NCBI GenBank assembly: GCA_933207985.1 | Contig: OW240921.1 | Location: forward strand, 25,112,386 to 25,176,385 | Direction of reading: 5' to 3' | Length of the DNA stretch: 64,000 nucleotides | From: Pelobates cultripes | Lineage: Eukaryota > Chordata > Amphibia > Anura > Pelobatidae | Shown: positions 1-9,913 of the stretch, piece after piece | How positions within the stretch are numbered: the stretch's first letter is position 1 | Layout of the letters: each line of letters opens with the position of its first letter | Program-made: the position numbers and the translations under genes | The notes under the pieces: model-generated | The model's input: the letters and a program-made list of their open reading frames with translations, nothing else | Told to the model about the DNA's origin: nothing | Databases searched by the model: none

Positions 1-235
1 CTCTAATCTATGTCCGGGCAAATTTCCCCGAACATAGATTTAAGGGATTTCCTGCTCTGGTGCACTTGTCTATGTTCGGGGGACATATATAAGTCACAAA
101 AATTTCCCCGAACATAGACGAACGCACCAGAGCAGTGAATCCCTCTAATCTATGTCCGGGAAAATTTCCCTGAACATAGATTTAAGGGATTCCCTGCTTT
201 GTGCGCTTGTCTATGTTCGGGGAAATTTTCGTGAT
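1..235. repeat. Palindromic repeat units in alternating orientation
   Basis: A unit of about 80-100 bases starts at 1, recurs in the same orientation at 143, and occurs between them in reverse complement (about 83-142). Each unit contains an inverted repeat built on TCTATGTTCGGGG and its complement CCCCGAACATAGA, so the stretch can fold into several hairpins. It probably continues to the left of the window. I do not recognise the family and see no coding sequence. Confidence 0.7.
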
Positions 236-273
236 TTATATATGTCCTATTTATAGTTAAATCCCCCACTCTT

Positions 274-345
274 ATAATATTGTAAAGCACTACGGAATCT
301 GTTGGTGTTATATAAAGGCCAACAAAAATAGTAATAATAATAATT
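274..345 (-). repeat. SINE-like repeat tail ending in an AAT microsatellite
   Basis: The sequence contains ACTACGGAATCTGTTGGTG, a short ATATAA stretch and then repeated AAT triplets. Similar blocks occur at 29390-29455 (opposite orientation) and 49920-49972, always with the phrase CGGAATCTGnTGGCGC or its complement and an AT-rich triplet tail. This resembles the widely dispersed frog and fish repeat that includes GGCGCTATATAAATAA. No RNA polymerase III promoter boxes were confirmed. Confidence 0.45.
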
Positions 346-589
346 AGTTAACACCTAAGATGCATATTATGGTGCCTCTGTCACAAAAAGATGACTTTTC
401 AGTTTTTCGTAAAGTTTTTCAGTTTTTCATTTTTTTTTAAAAACACATATTTTTTGGGAATTTCATAAAGATATTGTATGACTAAGTAGGGACTACTTTG
501 GACACGATGTGTCAATAGTGAAAGCTGATTATTAACAATATAGCAATCGGATTTCAAACCAATATTCCTAACACTAGAGTGCCTCACTT

Positions 590-877
590 GGCGCTGTTCA
601 CCTCTCCTCCTCCAGTGACTACGTAGGAGACATGGTCTCCTCGATGATGGTTTAATCTACTGCTGTTCACCTCTCCTCCTCCAGTGACATTACGGAGGAG
701 ACATGGTCTCCTCGATGATGGTTTAATCTACTGCTGTTCACCTCTCCCCTTCCAGTGACGATACGGAGGAGACATGGTCTCCTCAATGATGGTTTAATCT
801 ACTGCTGTTCACCTCTCCCCTTCCAGTGACGTTACGGAGGAGACATGGTCTCCTCAATTATAGCTTAATCTACTGCT
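590..877. repeat. Tandem repeat, about 70 bp x 4
   Basis: Four head-to-tail copies of a 69-70 bp unit begin near 591, 661, 731 and 801. Each has CTGTTCACCTCTCC, CCAGTGAC and the near-palindrome GGAGACATGGTCTCC, followed by a TTTAATCTACTG join. Copies differ by a few substitutions; the last diverges at its end. The repeated near-palindrome could form small hairpins. No gene is apparent. Confidence 0.85.
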
Positions 878-1324
878 CCTCATTGAGATGAAGTAGTCTG
901 AGTGACTTTAGTGTCTGTTTAACAAGGGGATTAACTTTTACACCCTTCTACTTGCAGTAGCGCCACCTGCTGATCAGCACAGTATGTAAGCCTTGGCTAA
1001 AGATCAAAGTGAGATGCTAAGATTCTTTGAAAGCCATCAGAATGAGTAACTCAATTCAAAGTGTTAACATTGTTTTACCATGTTATCCTGTGTCAGCCAG
1101 TGAGTCAGGACGGTTTCTAGCAAAAAATGATATGCAAACTTGAAGCCATTGATTTTTTAATTTGGTAACTGTGGATAAAACTATATGGCAACATGTTTGC
1201 ATTGTCCTGGTTTTTAATACACCATTTATCATGTTTTATATTTTAATGGGTCCATATTGTCTTTTTTTTTATTATTATCTATTAGTATCTATTATACAAC
1301 AGGTCAAATAAATAGAAATTAAAA

Positions 1325-1680
1325 TGGAATGCAGTGGTGTACTAATATTTGCGTTTGAATGCAGGGCCGTGTTTTTTATGTAGCGTTGGCTTTTAAATGC
1401 AGATGTACTTTTGTGTAGTTTTGGTGTTTGAATGAAGGGGTGTTTGTATACAATGTTGGGGCTTTAATACAGGGGTGTTTTTGTATGTAAAGTTTGTGTC
1501 TGATTGCAGTTATGTGTTTGTATGTATTGCTGGCTTTTAAATGTGGAGGTACGTATGTCTGTAGTGTTGGTGTTTGAACGCAGGGGTGTGTATATAATAT
1601 TTGTGTTTTATTCCATAAATATGCATGTACTGTTGGTGTTTGATTCCTGGGATGTATGCACATATACACACTGACCAGGG
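1325..1680. repeat. Degenerate minisatellite, roughly 40-bp period
   Basis: The phrase GTGTTGGTGTTTGAATGCAGGGGTGT recurs in varied form about eight times. Reading frames through it are simple-sequence artefacts. A related block lies at 20085-20230, where the same phrases (GTGTTGG, GAATGCAAGGGTGT) are followed by a similar TACACACTG-type end, so both probably belong to one dispersed repeat family. Confidence 0.6.
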
Positions 1681-1755
1681 CACCCCTAGGCAGGGAAGTT
1701 CTGGAACCATAAGCACTACAGTGTGCTGAAGTGGTTACGGTGCTTAAGTGTTCCT

Positions 1756-2314
1756 TTAAAGAAACAATATAGTCACCTAAAGAACTTTAGCTTAATGAAG
1801 CAGTTTTAGTGTGTAGATCATGCCTCTCTGGTTTCACTGCTCAATTCACTGCCATTTAGGAGTTAAATCGCTTTGTTTCTGTTTATGCAGCCCTTGTCTC
1901 ACCTCCCCTGACTCTGATTCACCCAGCCTGCATGAAAACAAAAAATGGTTTCACTTTCAATCAGATGTAATTGACCTTAAACAATTGTATCTCTTTCTCT
2001 GTAAATTGAACTTTAGTCACATACAGGAGACTCTTGCAGGGTCTAGCAAGCTATTAACATAGCAGGGGATAAGAAAACCTAAATTAAAAAGAACTTGCAA
2101 GAAAGGAAGGATACATTGTAGATGACACTTTACAGGAAGTGTTTAGGGAGGCTGTGCAAGTCACATGCAGGGAGGTGTGACTAGGGTTCATACACAAAGT
2201 GATTTAACTCCTAAATGGCAGAGACTTGAGCAGTGAGACTGCAGGGGCATGATCTATACACCAAAACTGCTCCATTAAGCTAAAGTTGTTTTGGTGACTA
2301 TAGTGTCCCTTTAA
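1756..2314. mobile_element. T2-like MITE with TTAA target site
   Basis: The element runs from TTAAAGAAACAATATAGTCACC at the left to GGTGACTATAGTGTCCCTTTAA at the right. The terminal inverted repeats extend inward for well over 100 bases: the left GATCATGCCTCTCTGG to GGAGTTAAATC stretch is mirrored on the right. TTAA at both ends fits the TTAA duplication and TTAAAGG ends of the Xenopus T2 MITE family (established knowledge); assignment to that family is inference. It has no coding capacity. Fragments of the same family lie at 29940-30192 and 44735-45070. Confidence 0.75.
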
Positions 2315-3736
2315 AACAATATGCAAACAAAAACCAAGCACAAAGGGAGAAGATAGATAGATAGATAAATTGTTATTATAAAACCAATAAATATGATTTC
2401 AGTAATAAATGGTACTTAGGAGAACAGCAGTACACATCAAACCCCACATGGAATCCTGCTGCCTAAATGCCTTACTCATCATTTTATGACATTCTATGGA
2501 GATTGGTAACATCCATTGATGCCGTACGTAATGGGTTACTGAAATTTCTCAGTTGCCAAGTTGCACTCCCTTTCTACTGATGCTAATGAACCAAGGCTCT
2601 TGATCAGTATTTAAATGGCAACGTTCCCAACAAGCAACCAACTAGTGGTGACTGTAGCAGAAATGGAACCCAGATGCAATCAGAACTCTTGGTGAAAACA
2701 TGAGGACGGCGCTTTGTATAAATGGAGACAACTTATAAACTGTGAACAGGTAGATATCAACAGAGAAGGCTCAAAATGAAGTCAGTTACAACTTACAACA
2801 TGGACGCAAAGATTGTAGTAACTGGCAAATATAGATGGTAAAATATTGATTGTTCTTAACCCAGCCATACTACTCCCACCTCACACCATGTCAATTCTTA
2901 CAGTGACTTTTTGAATCTTTTTGGATTCAATTCCAAACCTCAACCTACCAGACTCTACCTGGTCAGTCATTTATAAATCCCCATAAATCCATTTCTTTAT
3001 GTAAGTCTATCAAGCTACAGATGGATTCCTCTCCATACCCAGTCTCACATCTTCCCTTCTCACCGTCTGCTCTATTTCTCCCGCACCGTCATTCTCTCAC
3101 TCTATACCTACTATAAACGTCAGCTAGTTTATATAAATGATACATTTCATTTAATACAGACTCTAACCTGGGATTTTATATTCCCTTCTGGGCTCATTTT
3201 CACCTTTTTGGAATTATTATCCGGATTCCTTTAGACAAGTGCTCCTCAACCATCTCTTCAAGGCACACCTTGCCCAGGTGTTTGGAAAAGAAAAAAACAA
3301 CAACTTAGATTCTACGGTGCTTTTAGTTTTTTTAAAAACACCTTAGACACACCTGGGTAATTACTAAATCCTGGACTGTTAGGTGGGCCTTGAGGAGAGT
3401 GTTGAGGAGTTTTGCTTTAGACAATATGCATTTGAGCAGGAATTTAATTACTACTACTTACCATTTGGTTAAAGTTGCGTGCTATTATTGGGTGAATTGT
3501 TTTGTTTACTCCGTTCACAGATCTGCAGAATATGTTACTAGTTAATATAAATAATTATTATGCTGTAAGCCCCAGTTCTGATTGGGACTAAGGCCCCCAG
3601 TCTGCGTGGAAGTAATCTGTCCGTCATTCCCCACTTATTATGGGAACAATTGCACAGATTATGTCGCCATCCATGCAAGAAAGGTAACCAAAAACGCATA
3701 ATGCCAATAATAATAATACGAGCGGGCATGAATTGG
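2315..3736. other. Non-coding stretch, no supported gene
   Basis: I see no conserved protein, splice-consistent exon or RNA gene here. A GATA tetranucleotide run sits at about 2352-2366. The rest is ordinary AT-rich intergenic DNA. The phrase AAGGCACACCTTGCCCAGGTG near 3260 and its approximate complement near 3350-3400 suggest one more small fold-back repeat. Confidence 0.5.
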
Positions 3737-3750
3737 AAATAACCCTGGCA

Positions 3751-3860
3751 GATTTAACGAGATATAAAGTTTCAGCCCAAGGAGCTTTTATCAAGCTCAG
3801 TAACGCTAGTAGGAGCTGAAATGTTGATCTCTATATCTCAACAAATCTGTGTGGGATGAT
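3751..3860 (-). repeat. Inverted-repeat relic with hammerhead-like core
   Basis: Left GCAGATTT..GAGATATA is mirrored imperfectly by right TATATCTC..AAATCTG. On the - strand, heptamer TTGATAA (3794-3788) is followed by one A, a hairpin of five pairs around a three-base loop (3786-3774), and GAAA (3773-3770). That is the order and spacing of the hammerhead-like motifs in the PLE copies at 47.7 and 57.4 kb. Helix I is not formed, so this copy is probably dead. Its link to a PLE is inference from the shared motif. Confidence 0.45.
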
Positions 3861-4079
3861 GGCCAATTCACGTTCGGTCTTCTACTTTGTCGATTACCAT
3901 CCATGCAGTAAAGCATTCTAAAATATTATTTGCCTGTTGGAATAACAGGCAGTTTATCTAAGATAATGAAACATTTGTCTAAATGTTGCGATGTAGCAAT
4001 TTAGAAAGTGGCTCGGTGTCGCCATCTAGAGTTCTTCTAGCTTCAACATCAAAATAAATTGTAACTGCAGTCAGTATAG

Positions 4080-4214
4080 CAGGGGTAGGCACCCTTCGGC
4101 ACTCCAGAGTTCTGGACTACATTTCCCCTGATGCTTTGCCAGCATTATGGCTGTACGAACATTATGAGAGATGTAGTCCACAACATCTGGAGTGCTGAAG
4201 GTTGCCTACCCTTG
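4080..4214. mobile_element. hAT-type MITE, 135 bp, with 8-bp TSD
   Basis: The ends are CAGGGGTAGGCACCCTTCGG and CTGAAGGTTGCCTACCCTTG, a terminal inverted repeat of the CAGGGGTnGGCAACC type common in hAT elements. The flanking octamers are CAGTATAG (4072-4079) and CATTATAG (4215-4222), which differ at one base, as expected for an aged 8-bp hAT duplication. The arms can fold on each other over much of the length. A second, damaged copy of its right half is at about 5780-5872. Confidence 0.8.
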
Positions 4215-4338
4215 CATTATAGCTTAGTAAAAGTAAACTTAAGTTATGAAAAGTATTCATGCCTGTTAAATTCCACCATTCATACTTTTTTTTGGTGCTT
4301 TTGAATAGGCAATGGTTCACTTCTAGAATTCAAAAGGT

Positions 4339-4391
4339 TCCTTTAAATAAAGGAACACTATAGTGTCAGGAATATATATGTTTATTCCTGA
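4339..4391. repeat. Left end of a TTAA-type MITE cut by the gap
   Basis: AAAGGAACACTATAGTGTCAGGAATA followed by TATTCCTGA matches the left ends of the MITEs at 37456 and 52374. The element runs into the N block, so its other end is not visible. Confidence 0.6.
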
Positions 4392-4491
4392 NNNNNNNNN
4401 NNNNNNNNNNNNNNNNNNNNNNNNNNNNNNNNNNNNNNNNNNNNNNNNNNNNNNNNNNNNNNNNNNNNNNNNNNNNNNNNNNNNNNNNNNN
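4392..4491. other. Assembly gap of exactly 100 N
   Basis: A run of exactly 100 N is the usual placeholder for a gap of unknown size. It separates a MITE end from the 29-bp satellite, so the true length of the satellite is not known. Confidence 0.95.
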
Positions 4492-5256
4492 CATAGAATG
4501 GATAGACCGGGCCCGGCTCTCATATAATGGATAGACCGGGCCCGGCTCTCATATAATGGATAGACCGGGCCCGGCTCTCATATAATGGATAGACCGGGCC
4601 CGGCTCTCATATAATGGATAGACCGGGCCCGGCTCTCATATAATGGATAGAGAGGGCCCGGCTCTCATACAATGGATAGACCGGGCCCGGCTCTCATATA
4701 ATGGATAGACCGGGCCCGGCTCTCATATAATGGATAGACCGGGCCCGGCTCTCATATAATGGATAGACCGGGCCCGGCTCTCATATAATGGATAGACCGG
4801 GCCCGGCTCTCATATAATGGATAGACCGGGCCCGGCTCTCATATAATGGATAGACCGGGCCCGGCTCTCATATAATGGATAGACCGGGCCCGGCTCTCAT
4901 ATAATGGATAGAGAGGGCCCGGCTCTCATACAATGGATAGACCGGGCCCGGCTCTCATACAATGGATAGACCGGGCCCGGCTCTCATACAATGGATAGAC
5001 CGGGCCCGGCTCTCATACAATGGATAGACCGGGCCCGGCTCTCATACAATGGATAGACCGGGCCCGGCTCTCATATAATGGATAGACCGGGCCCGGCTCT
5101 CATATAATGGATAGACCGGGCCGGGCTCTCATAGAATGGATAGACCGGGCCCGGCTCTCATAGAATGGATAGACCGGGCCCGGCTCTCATAGAATGGATA
5201 GACCGGGCCCGGCTCTCATAGAATGGATAGACCGGGCCCGGCTCTCATATAATGGA
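4492..5256. repeat. 29-bp satellite array, about 26 copies
   Basis: The unit is ATGGATAGACCGGGCCCGG plus CTCTCATATA (29 bp). It contains the 10-bp palindrome CCGGGCCCGG. Copies differ mainly at one pair of positions (ATATA, ATACA or ATAGA), in blocks that suggest local amplification. A rarer variant, GAGAGGGCCCGG, appears twice. The left edge is the assembly gap. The unit phrase ATGGATAGA reappears once near 5623, outside the array. Confidence 0.95.
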
Positions 5257-6604
5257 CACACACTCAGACACATTACTGGGAGTATTATTGCCCTTGAGTA
5301 AGGGTTAAAATAAAGTGTGAGAAATCACTATATAGTGATCCCCTAATGTGAAATATCACTTAATATGAACAAGTCCCTAACCCTAATTTGAACCCTAACA
5401 TTAACCCTAAATGTCCTGTGTGCCTAAGCTTAGTGATTGCACTAACAATAATGAAAGTGTAAAACTAGTTTTACTTACCTTCAAGGACCTTGCTGTGGAG
5501 GAGTAGCAGGAGTGCTAGCACAGGAGCCCTAGCACAGGAGCCAGCTGATTCCCCTCACCGGAAGTGACGGGGGTATAGCAATATAGCAATCTGACGGGGT
5601 ATAGCCAGGCCTGGGTCACATACAATGGATAGAAATTAACTCTGTGTGAATGTACTAACAGAACAGCAATTTGAGGAATTACGTTTTATAAAAATACATA
5701 TCAGGGCTGCATTGCAACCAATAATCTCCGGAGTCTGCATTTTACATCCATCCATGTTTCTATCAATATCACATGTGTGCATGGAAGAAGCCATAATGCT
5801 CTTACACAACACAGGTAAAGCATCAGGGGAAATGTAGTCCACAATATCTGGGATGCTGAAGGTTGCCTACACCTCTTTATAAACAGCATGGACTGTTATG
5901 AAGCTTGAATCCCACATGTTCCTTCATTGAGTCATTACTAAGTGCTAGGCAATTGTTTGTTTCTTAAAATGAACCCTTTCATCTGTTTTTTTTTTTTGTT
6001 GTTTTTTAGTAGAGGAAAAATTATTCCTTTTAAAAGCATATTGAAAATTAAATATTCAGCCTGTGACCGCATAGAACTTTGACCAAATATAGTTTTAAAT
6101 AGGCATCTATAAGCTGTGGTTTGTCTAGCTGAGCTTGAGAGGCTTTCCAGATTTGGCTAATTTTTGCCTTTTTAGATTTCACTTTACTATAGTTCAGAGT
6201 TTATGGAATAAACCCCATTGAGGTAATTTGTGAAAATGTTGCCTTTTTTTACCTTCCTTTTTTTTTTTTTTTTATCTACATCACAATAGTCAATTATTGT
6301 GAATTATTTAATGAGTGCACAATTAGAAAACAAGTAGGCCTTAGGGAACACTTCCAGCTGCAAGTGTCACTTTTTTTTTTTTTTTTAATTGCTCCTATAG
6401 AATCATTAAAAATAAACTGATTCTAAACTTCCTGCATTGGTGGTTAACTCTGTTCAGGCTAGCAACCTGGATATTCTCATTCTTTCTTTGGAATCTGAAC
6501 TTAGCCCACATATAGAGTACATAGTACTCTTGAGCAATTCCTATTCACTGCCTTGTTACGTTGTTTTTTTTTTTTTTCACTTTCTCATTAGAAAATCTGT
6601 TCTG
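5257..6604. other. Non-coding stretch with T-rich runs
   Basis: There is no supported gene. It holds scattered CCCTAA-like words at 5350-5405 (too few and irregular for a telomere repeat), a fragment of the hAT MITE described at 4080 (about 5780-5872), and several long T runs near 5985, 6257, 6370 and 6565. Confidence 0.5.
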
Positions 6605-7145
6605 TTAAAGTGACATTATAGTCACCCAGACCACTTCAATTCAGCTCATTTAATTGGTCTGGGTGCAGTGTCCACGGCCCCTTAATCATAATTATTGATA
6701 AACTGCAATAATTACCTTGCAGGGTTAACTCCACATCTAGTGGCTGCATGGTAGTCAACTGCTAGAGGTGGAGTTAACCCTGCAAGGCAAGTATTGCAGT
6801 TTATCCATAACTGCGATAATTACTATTGCAGGTACGTCCAGGTGGTTACGCGACTTTTGGTCTGACGCTGGGTGTCGTCAGGCTTTTCATTGGGACATCC
6901 AGCATCACCCAAAACCTCATAGCAAACTATTTATACAATGCTTTTCTATTGGGAAAGTCCTAATGCACTCACCGTGCATATGCATTAGGTCCCCACGCAG
7001 ACTGATGGAGGGGGAGCTTGAACCAGCGCAGAGGGACTGCCCTGGAATCAGTCAAGTGATTAAGGGGTCTTTAACTCTTTCAGCACCACAGGGAGAGGGG
7101 GCACTATAGGAAATCTGTTTTCCTAGCACTATAGTTTGCTTTTAA
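6605..7145. mobile_element. TTAA-type MITE with internal fold-back
   Basis: The left end is TTAAAGTGACATTATAGTCACC and the right end ACTATAGTTTGCTTTTAA, with TTAA at 6605-6608 and 7142-7145. The middle contains GTTAACTCCACATCTAGTGG and its mirror TAGAGGTGGAGTTAACCC, so the centre forms a long hairpin. The left side (CACCCAGACCACTTCA) is shared with the elements at 8010, 39915 and 52926, which form one subfamily. Confidence 0.7.
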
Positions 7146-7336
7146 CCTCTTAGTGAACTCAGACTTACCTGATACGTCCACGGCGAATTAGAGCGATTCC
7201 AGCCACTCTGATGGTATTGTAGCGATGCCTCGATGTTGAGGCATCCTGCAATACCCCCTCACCGCCGGGTGATCGCTCCCAGGTTGCTCCACGTGGCACG
7301 TGTGAGTGAGGCAGCGCAACGGAAGAAATCCGATGA

Positions 7337-7351
7337 GATAGATATAGATAT

Positions 7352-7444
<93 letters not shown>
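7337..7444. repeat. (AT)n microsatellite
   Basis: A short GATATA run leads into about 90 bases of pure AT dinucleotides. Reading frames through it (alternating Tyr-Ile) are artefacts. Confidence 0.95.
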
Positions 7445-7447
<3 letters not shown>

Positions 7448-7821
7448 TCTTAAGTTGTCTTCTTTTAAAAAAATATATACATGTGAAGGGTTATCCCTGA
7501 CAAACATCTATGTAACTTTTGTTAATTTTGAAAAACAATGATTTGGAAATAGCAAAGTGCTACTTGTACTTCTTGCCCTATAACTTGCACACAAAAAAAA
7601 GCTAAGAACATTGGGTATTTCTAAACTCGGGACAAAATTTAGAAACTATTTAGCATGGGTGTTTTTCAGCGGTTGTAGATGCGCAACAGATTTGTGGGGG
7701 TCAAAGTTAGAAAACGTGTTTTTTGTTTTTTAAAAAACATTTTTCATATGTAAATTTTTTTTATAATTATGATATGAAAATAATGGTATCTTTAGAGAAA
7801 CCATTTAATGGAGAGAAAAAA

Positions 7822-7822
7822 G

Positions 7823-7914
<92 letters not shown>

Positions 7915-7930
7915 ATATATATGTATATAT
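7822..7930. repeat. Compound (GT)n-(ATGT)n-(AT)n microsatellite
   Basis: About ten GT units are followed by ATGT tetramers, about 24 AT units and a second short GT run. It is non-coding. Confidence 0.95.
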
Positions 7931-8009
7931 GAGATGTGTGGGTACAGTAAATGAGTAAGAGGAAAATTACAGCTGTAAAAACGGCCCTGGTCCCAAACGG
8001 TAAAAAATT

Positions 8010-8567
8010 GAAAAGCGGTCTGGACACTCCAGGCACCCAAACCACTTCAGCGCATCGGAGTGGTCTGGGTGAAACTACCACTACTCTTAACCCTGCAAGT
8101 GTAATTATTGCAGGTTTTTTTTTTTTTTTATAAACTGCAATAATTACATTGCAGGGTTAACTCCACCTCTAGTGGCTGTCTGGTAGACAGCCACTAGAGG
8201 GCACTTATTTGTCCACAGCACAAAAAACCTGTGCTAAAGCGTCGCTTGACGCCCTCATGCTGTGTGAGGACTTCCAGCGTCGCTCATTTCCCCATAGGAA
8301 AGCATTGAATGGCAGTTTCAATGCTTTCCTATGGGGAGCGCTAATGCATTAGGTCTCCGTGGGCAGTATCAGTCTCTCCCACCGGCTGACGCAATCAGAG
8401 GGAGGAGTGGCGCGGAGGAAGAAGCAGCGACGTGGGACATAGTTGCTGCCTCATGTAAGTTACTGAAGGGGTTTTCACCCCTTCAGCAACCGGGGATTGG
8501 GGGGTGAGAGGGAACCTGCAGTGCCAGGAAACCGGATTGTTTTCCTGTCACTGGAGTTTCCCTTTAA
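8010..8567. mobile_element. TTAA-type MITE, same subfamily as 6605-7145
   Basis: The left part reads GGACACTCCAGGCACCCAAA and the right end ACTGGAGTTTCCCTTTAA, closing with TTAA at 8564-8567. A hairpin surrounds a T run at 8115-8130: GTAATTATTGCAGG against the mirrored GCAATAATTAC. A second hairpin is GTGGCTGTC..GACAGCCAC. The left boundary is blurred by mutation, so its exact start is uncertain. Confidence 0.6.
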
Positions 8568-9904
8568 GCTTTTGGCACCATTCACTGTTATCCAAATATG
8601 GACAGAATTGATATTTAAGTAAAACTTCCACATTAGGAATATTGAGTGAGACCACAGCACCAGTGTCCCTTGGTTTGTGTCAGTCTGCTTGGAAGTGGTT
8701 TCAGACAAAACCAGTGGTTGGCACTGTGGTGGTTATGATGGTTAGAATGGCACAAAATACATAAAGGAACACTCCAAATAGTATGTCCACTCACTAATGT
8801 GTTGCTGACAAGCTGGCTACAATTCTATCTACTTTTATGCATTTGCATCTTTAGATGTATCTTAATAGATCTTTATCTTTTAAACAATCGTGTGAAGTAA
8901 TTGAATTGCTTTCATAGCAGTGTTTGCAGTTTGTAATGCAAATACTAGAGAGAACACCGTTTCTTATTTAAAAAAAAAAAACCCGCTTCCATTTTCAATA
9001 TGCAGTGTAATTATTTTCGGCTTTTGATTTTAGTGTGTTAAAAGTCTAGTTCCTCTGGGGGAAGATTATTCTGTGTCACTGTGCATTTGCAAGTTTGTAA
9101 ATTTTCATAAGGCAAATCTGTAGTCAATGAAGGTTATAGTCAAGGAAATATATAAAAACTTTGTATTGAGATGATTATAAAATATAAATTATAACCCAGT
9201 GGCATACATTGTTAAAGGTCTCTTAAATTCTTATTTCAAATGTGAACGCTCCACTTTGTGCTGGCCAATTTGAAACTGTCACGTATGTCTGCGATGGCTA
9301 GAATCCACATGTGGCTGAGCCTGTATAACAAGTTAGGTACGTAGCGTAGGAATTGGGTGAATTTTTCTTTCGCTAGACTCCACACAAAAAACATAGGAAA
9401 ATGTTTATTTTATGAAAGGCTGTAAAGTTGCCAATTGAAATTGTAGTAGAGCATGGTTGTACCCTGGGTTAAAGCAAAAAGTGTTACTTCATGCACCATG
9501 ATAAGTGTTTTGAAGTAGTGCCTGGAGTCTGTATGTGCAGCGTTTCGCTATGAAATACTACACATAGAATTGCACCTCTTTGCCGCTGGAGGTGTATCTC
9601 CACTTGCTAATGTCTATTCTGAGCAAAGTTAACTGGGAATGGCATAAGGATAATGCTACCTTCATAACCACTACAGTGGGCTGTGATGGTTTGAGTAACC
9701 CTTAATGTAGAAAACAGTTCATGAGAAAAGTTGGTACGCTCTGGAGCAGTGAAATTGACTGGTTTAATATGTACTGGACAGGTTTGTAGGCTGGTAAAAC
9801 AAATCTACTGTACAGATTATAGATTGGAAAGATCTCGGTAAACATGCATAAAAAAGGGTAAAGTACCTCCACTATGCTAACAAATGTAACACATTATTTT
9901 ACAG
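8568..9904. other. Region upstream of the first visible SNRNP70 exon
   Basis: No CpG-rich promoter or convincing first exon could be placed here. The acceptor TTTTACAG at 9897-9904, nine bases before the start codon, implies a separate upstream 5' untranslated exon that I cannot locate. A MITE-like end (CACTACAGTGGGCTG) lies near 9670. Confidence 0.5.
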
Positions 9905-9913
9905 TTCTTCAAA

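Larger units (their letters stand above)
7146..7995 (-). repeat. Diverged partial copy of the CCCCTTAAGG-type element
   Basis: Around 7610-7660 the sequence ACTCGGGACAAAATTT with CTATTTAGC matches, in reverse complement, the part of the 21043-23160 element near 21345-21385 (AAATTTTGTCCTGAGT). The GC-rich part at 7160-7320 (hairpin words GATGCCTCGATGTTGAGGCATC) corresponds in position to the GC-rich end of that element. Two AT/GT microsatellites interrupt it. Confidence 0.5.

Noticed and set aside
3787..3830. Second hammerhead-like motif on the + strand of the inverted repeat
   Set aside because: A GCTC..GAGC stem is followed by TGAAA, but the heptamer would be TTTATCA, which lacks the core G and A. 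Only the - strand reading was kept.
4492..5256. Possible CRISPR-like array of short repeats
   Set aside because: The units are contiguous with no unique spacers, and the genome is eukaryotic. It is a simple satellite.
5340..5410. CCCTAA-like words suggestive of an interstitial telomere
   Set aside because: Only a few irregular copies are present, mixed with unrelated words. No run of perfect TTAGGG repeats exists.
8390..8470. GC-rich stretch considered as the SNRNP70 promoter
   Set aside because: It falls inside a TTAA-type MITE that has copies elsewhere, so its GC content belongs to the repeat.
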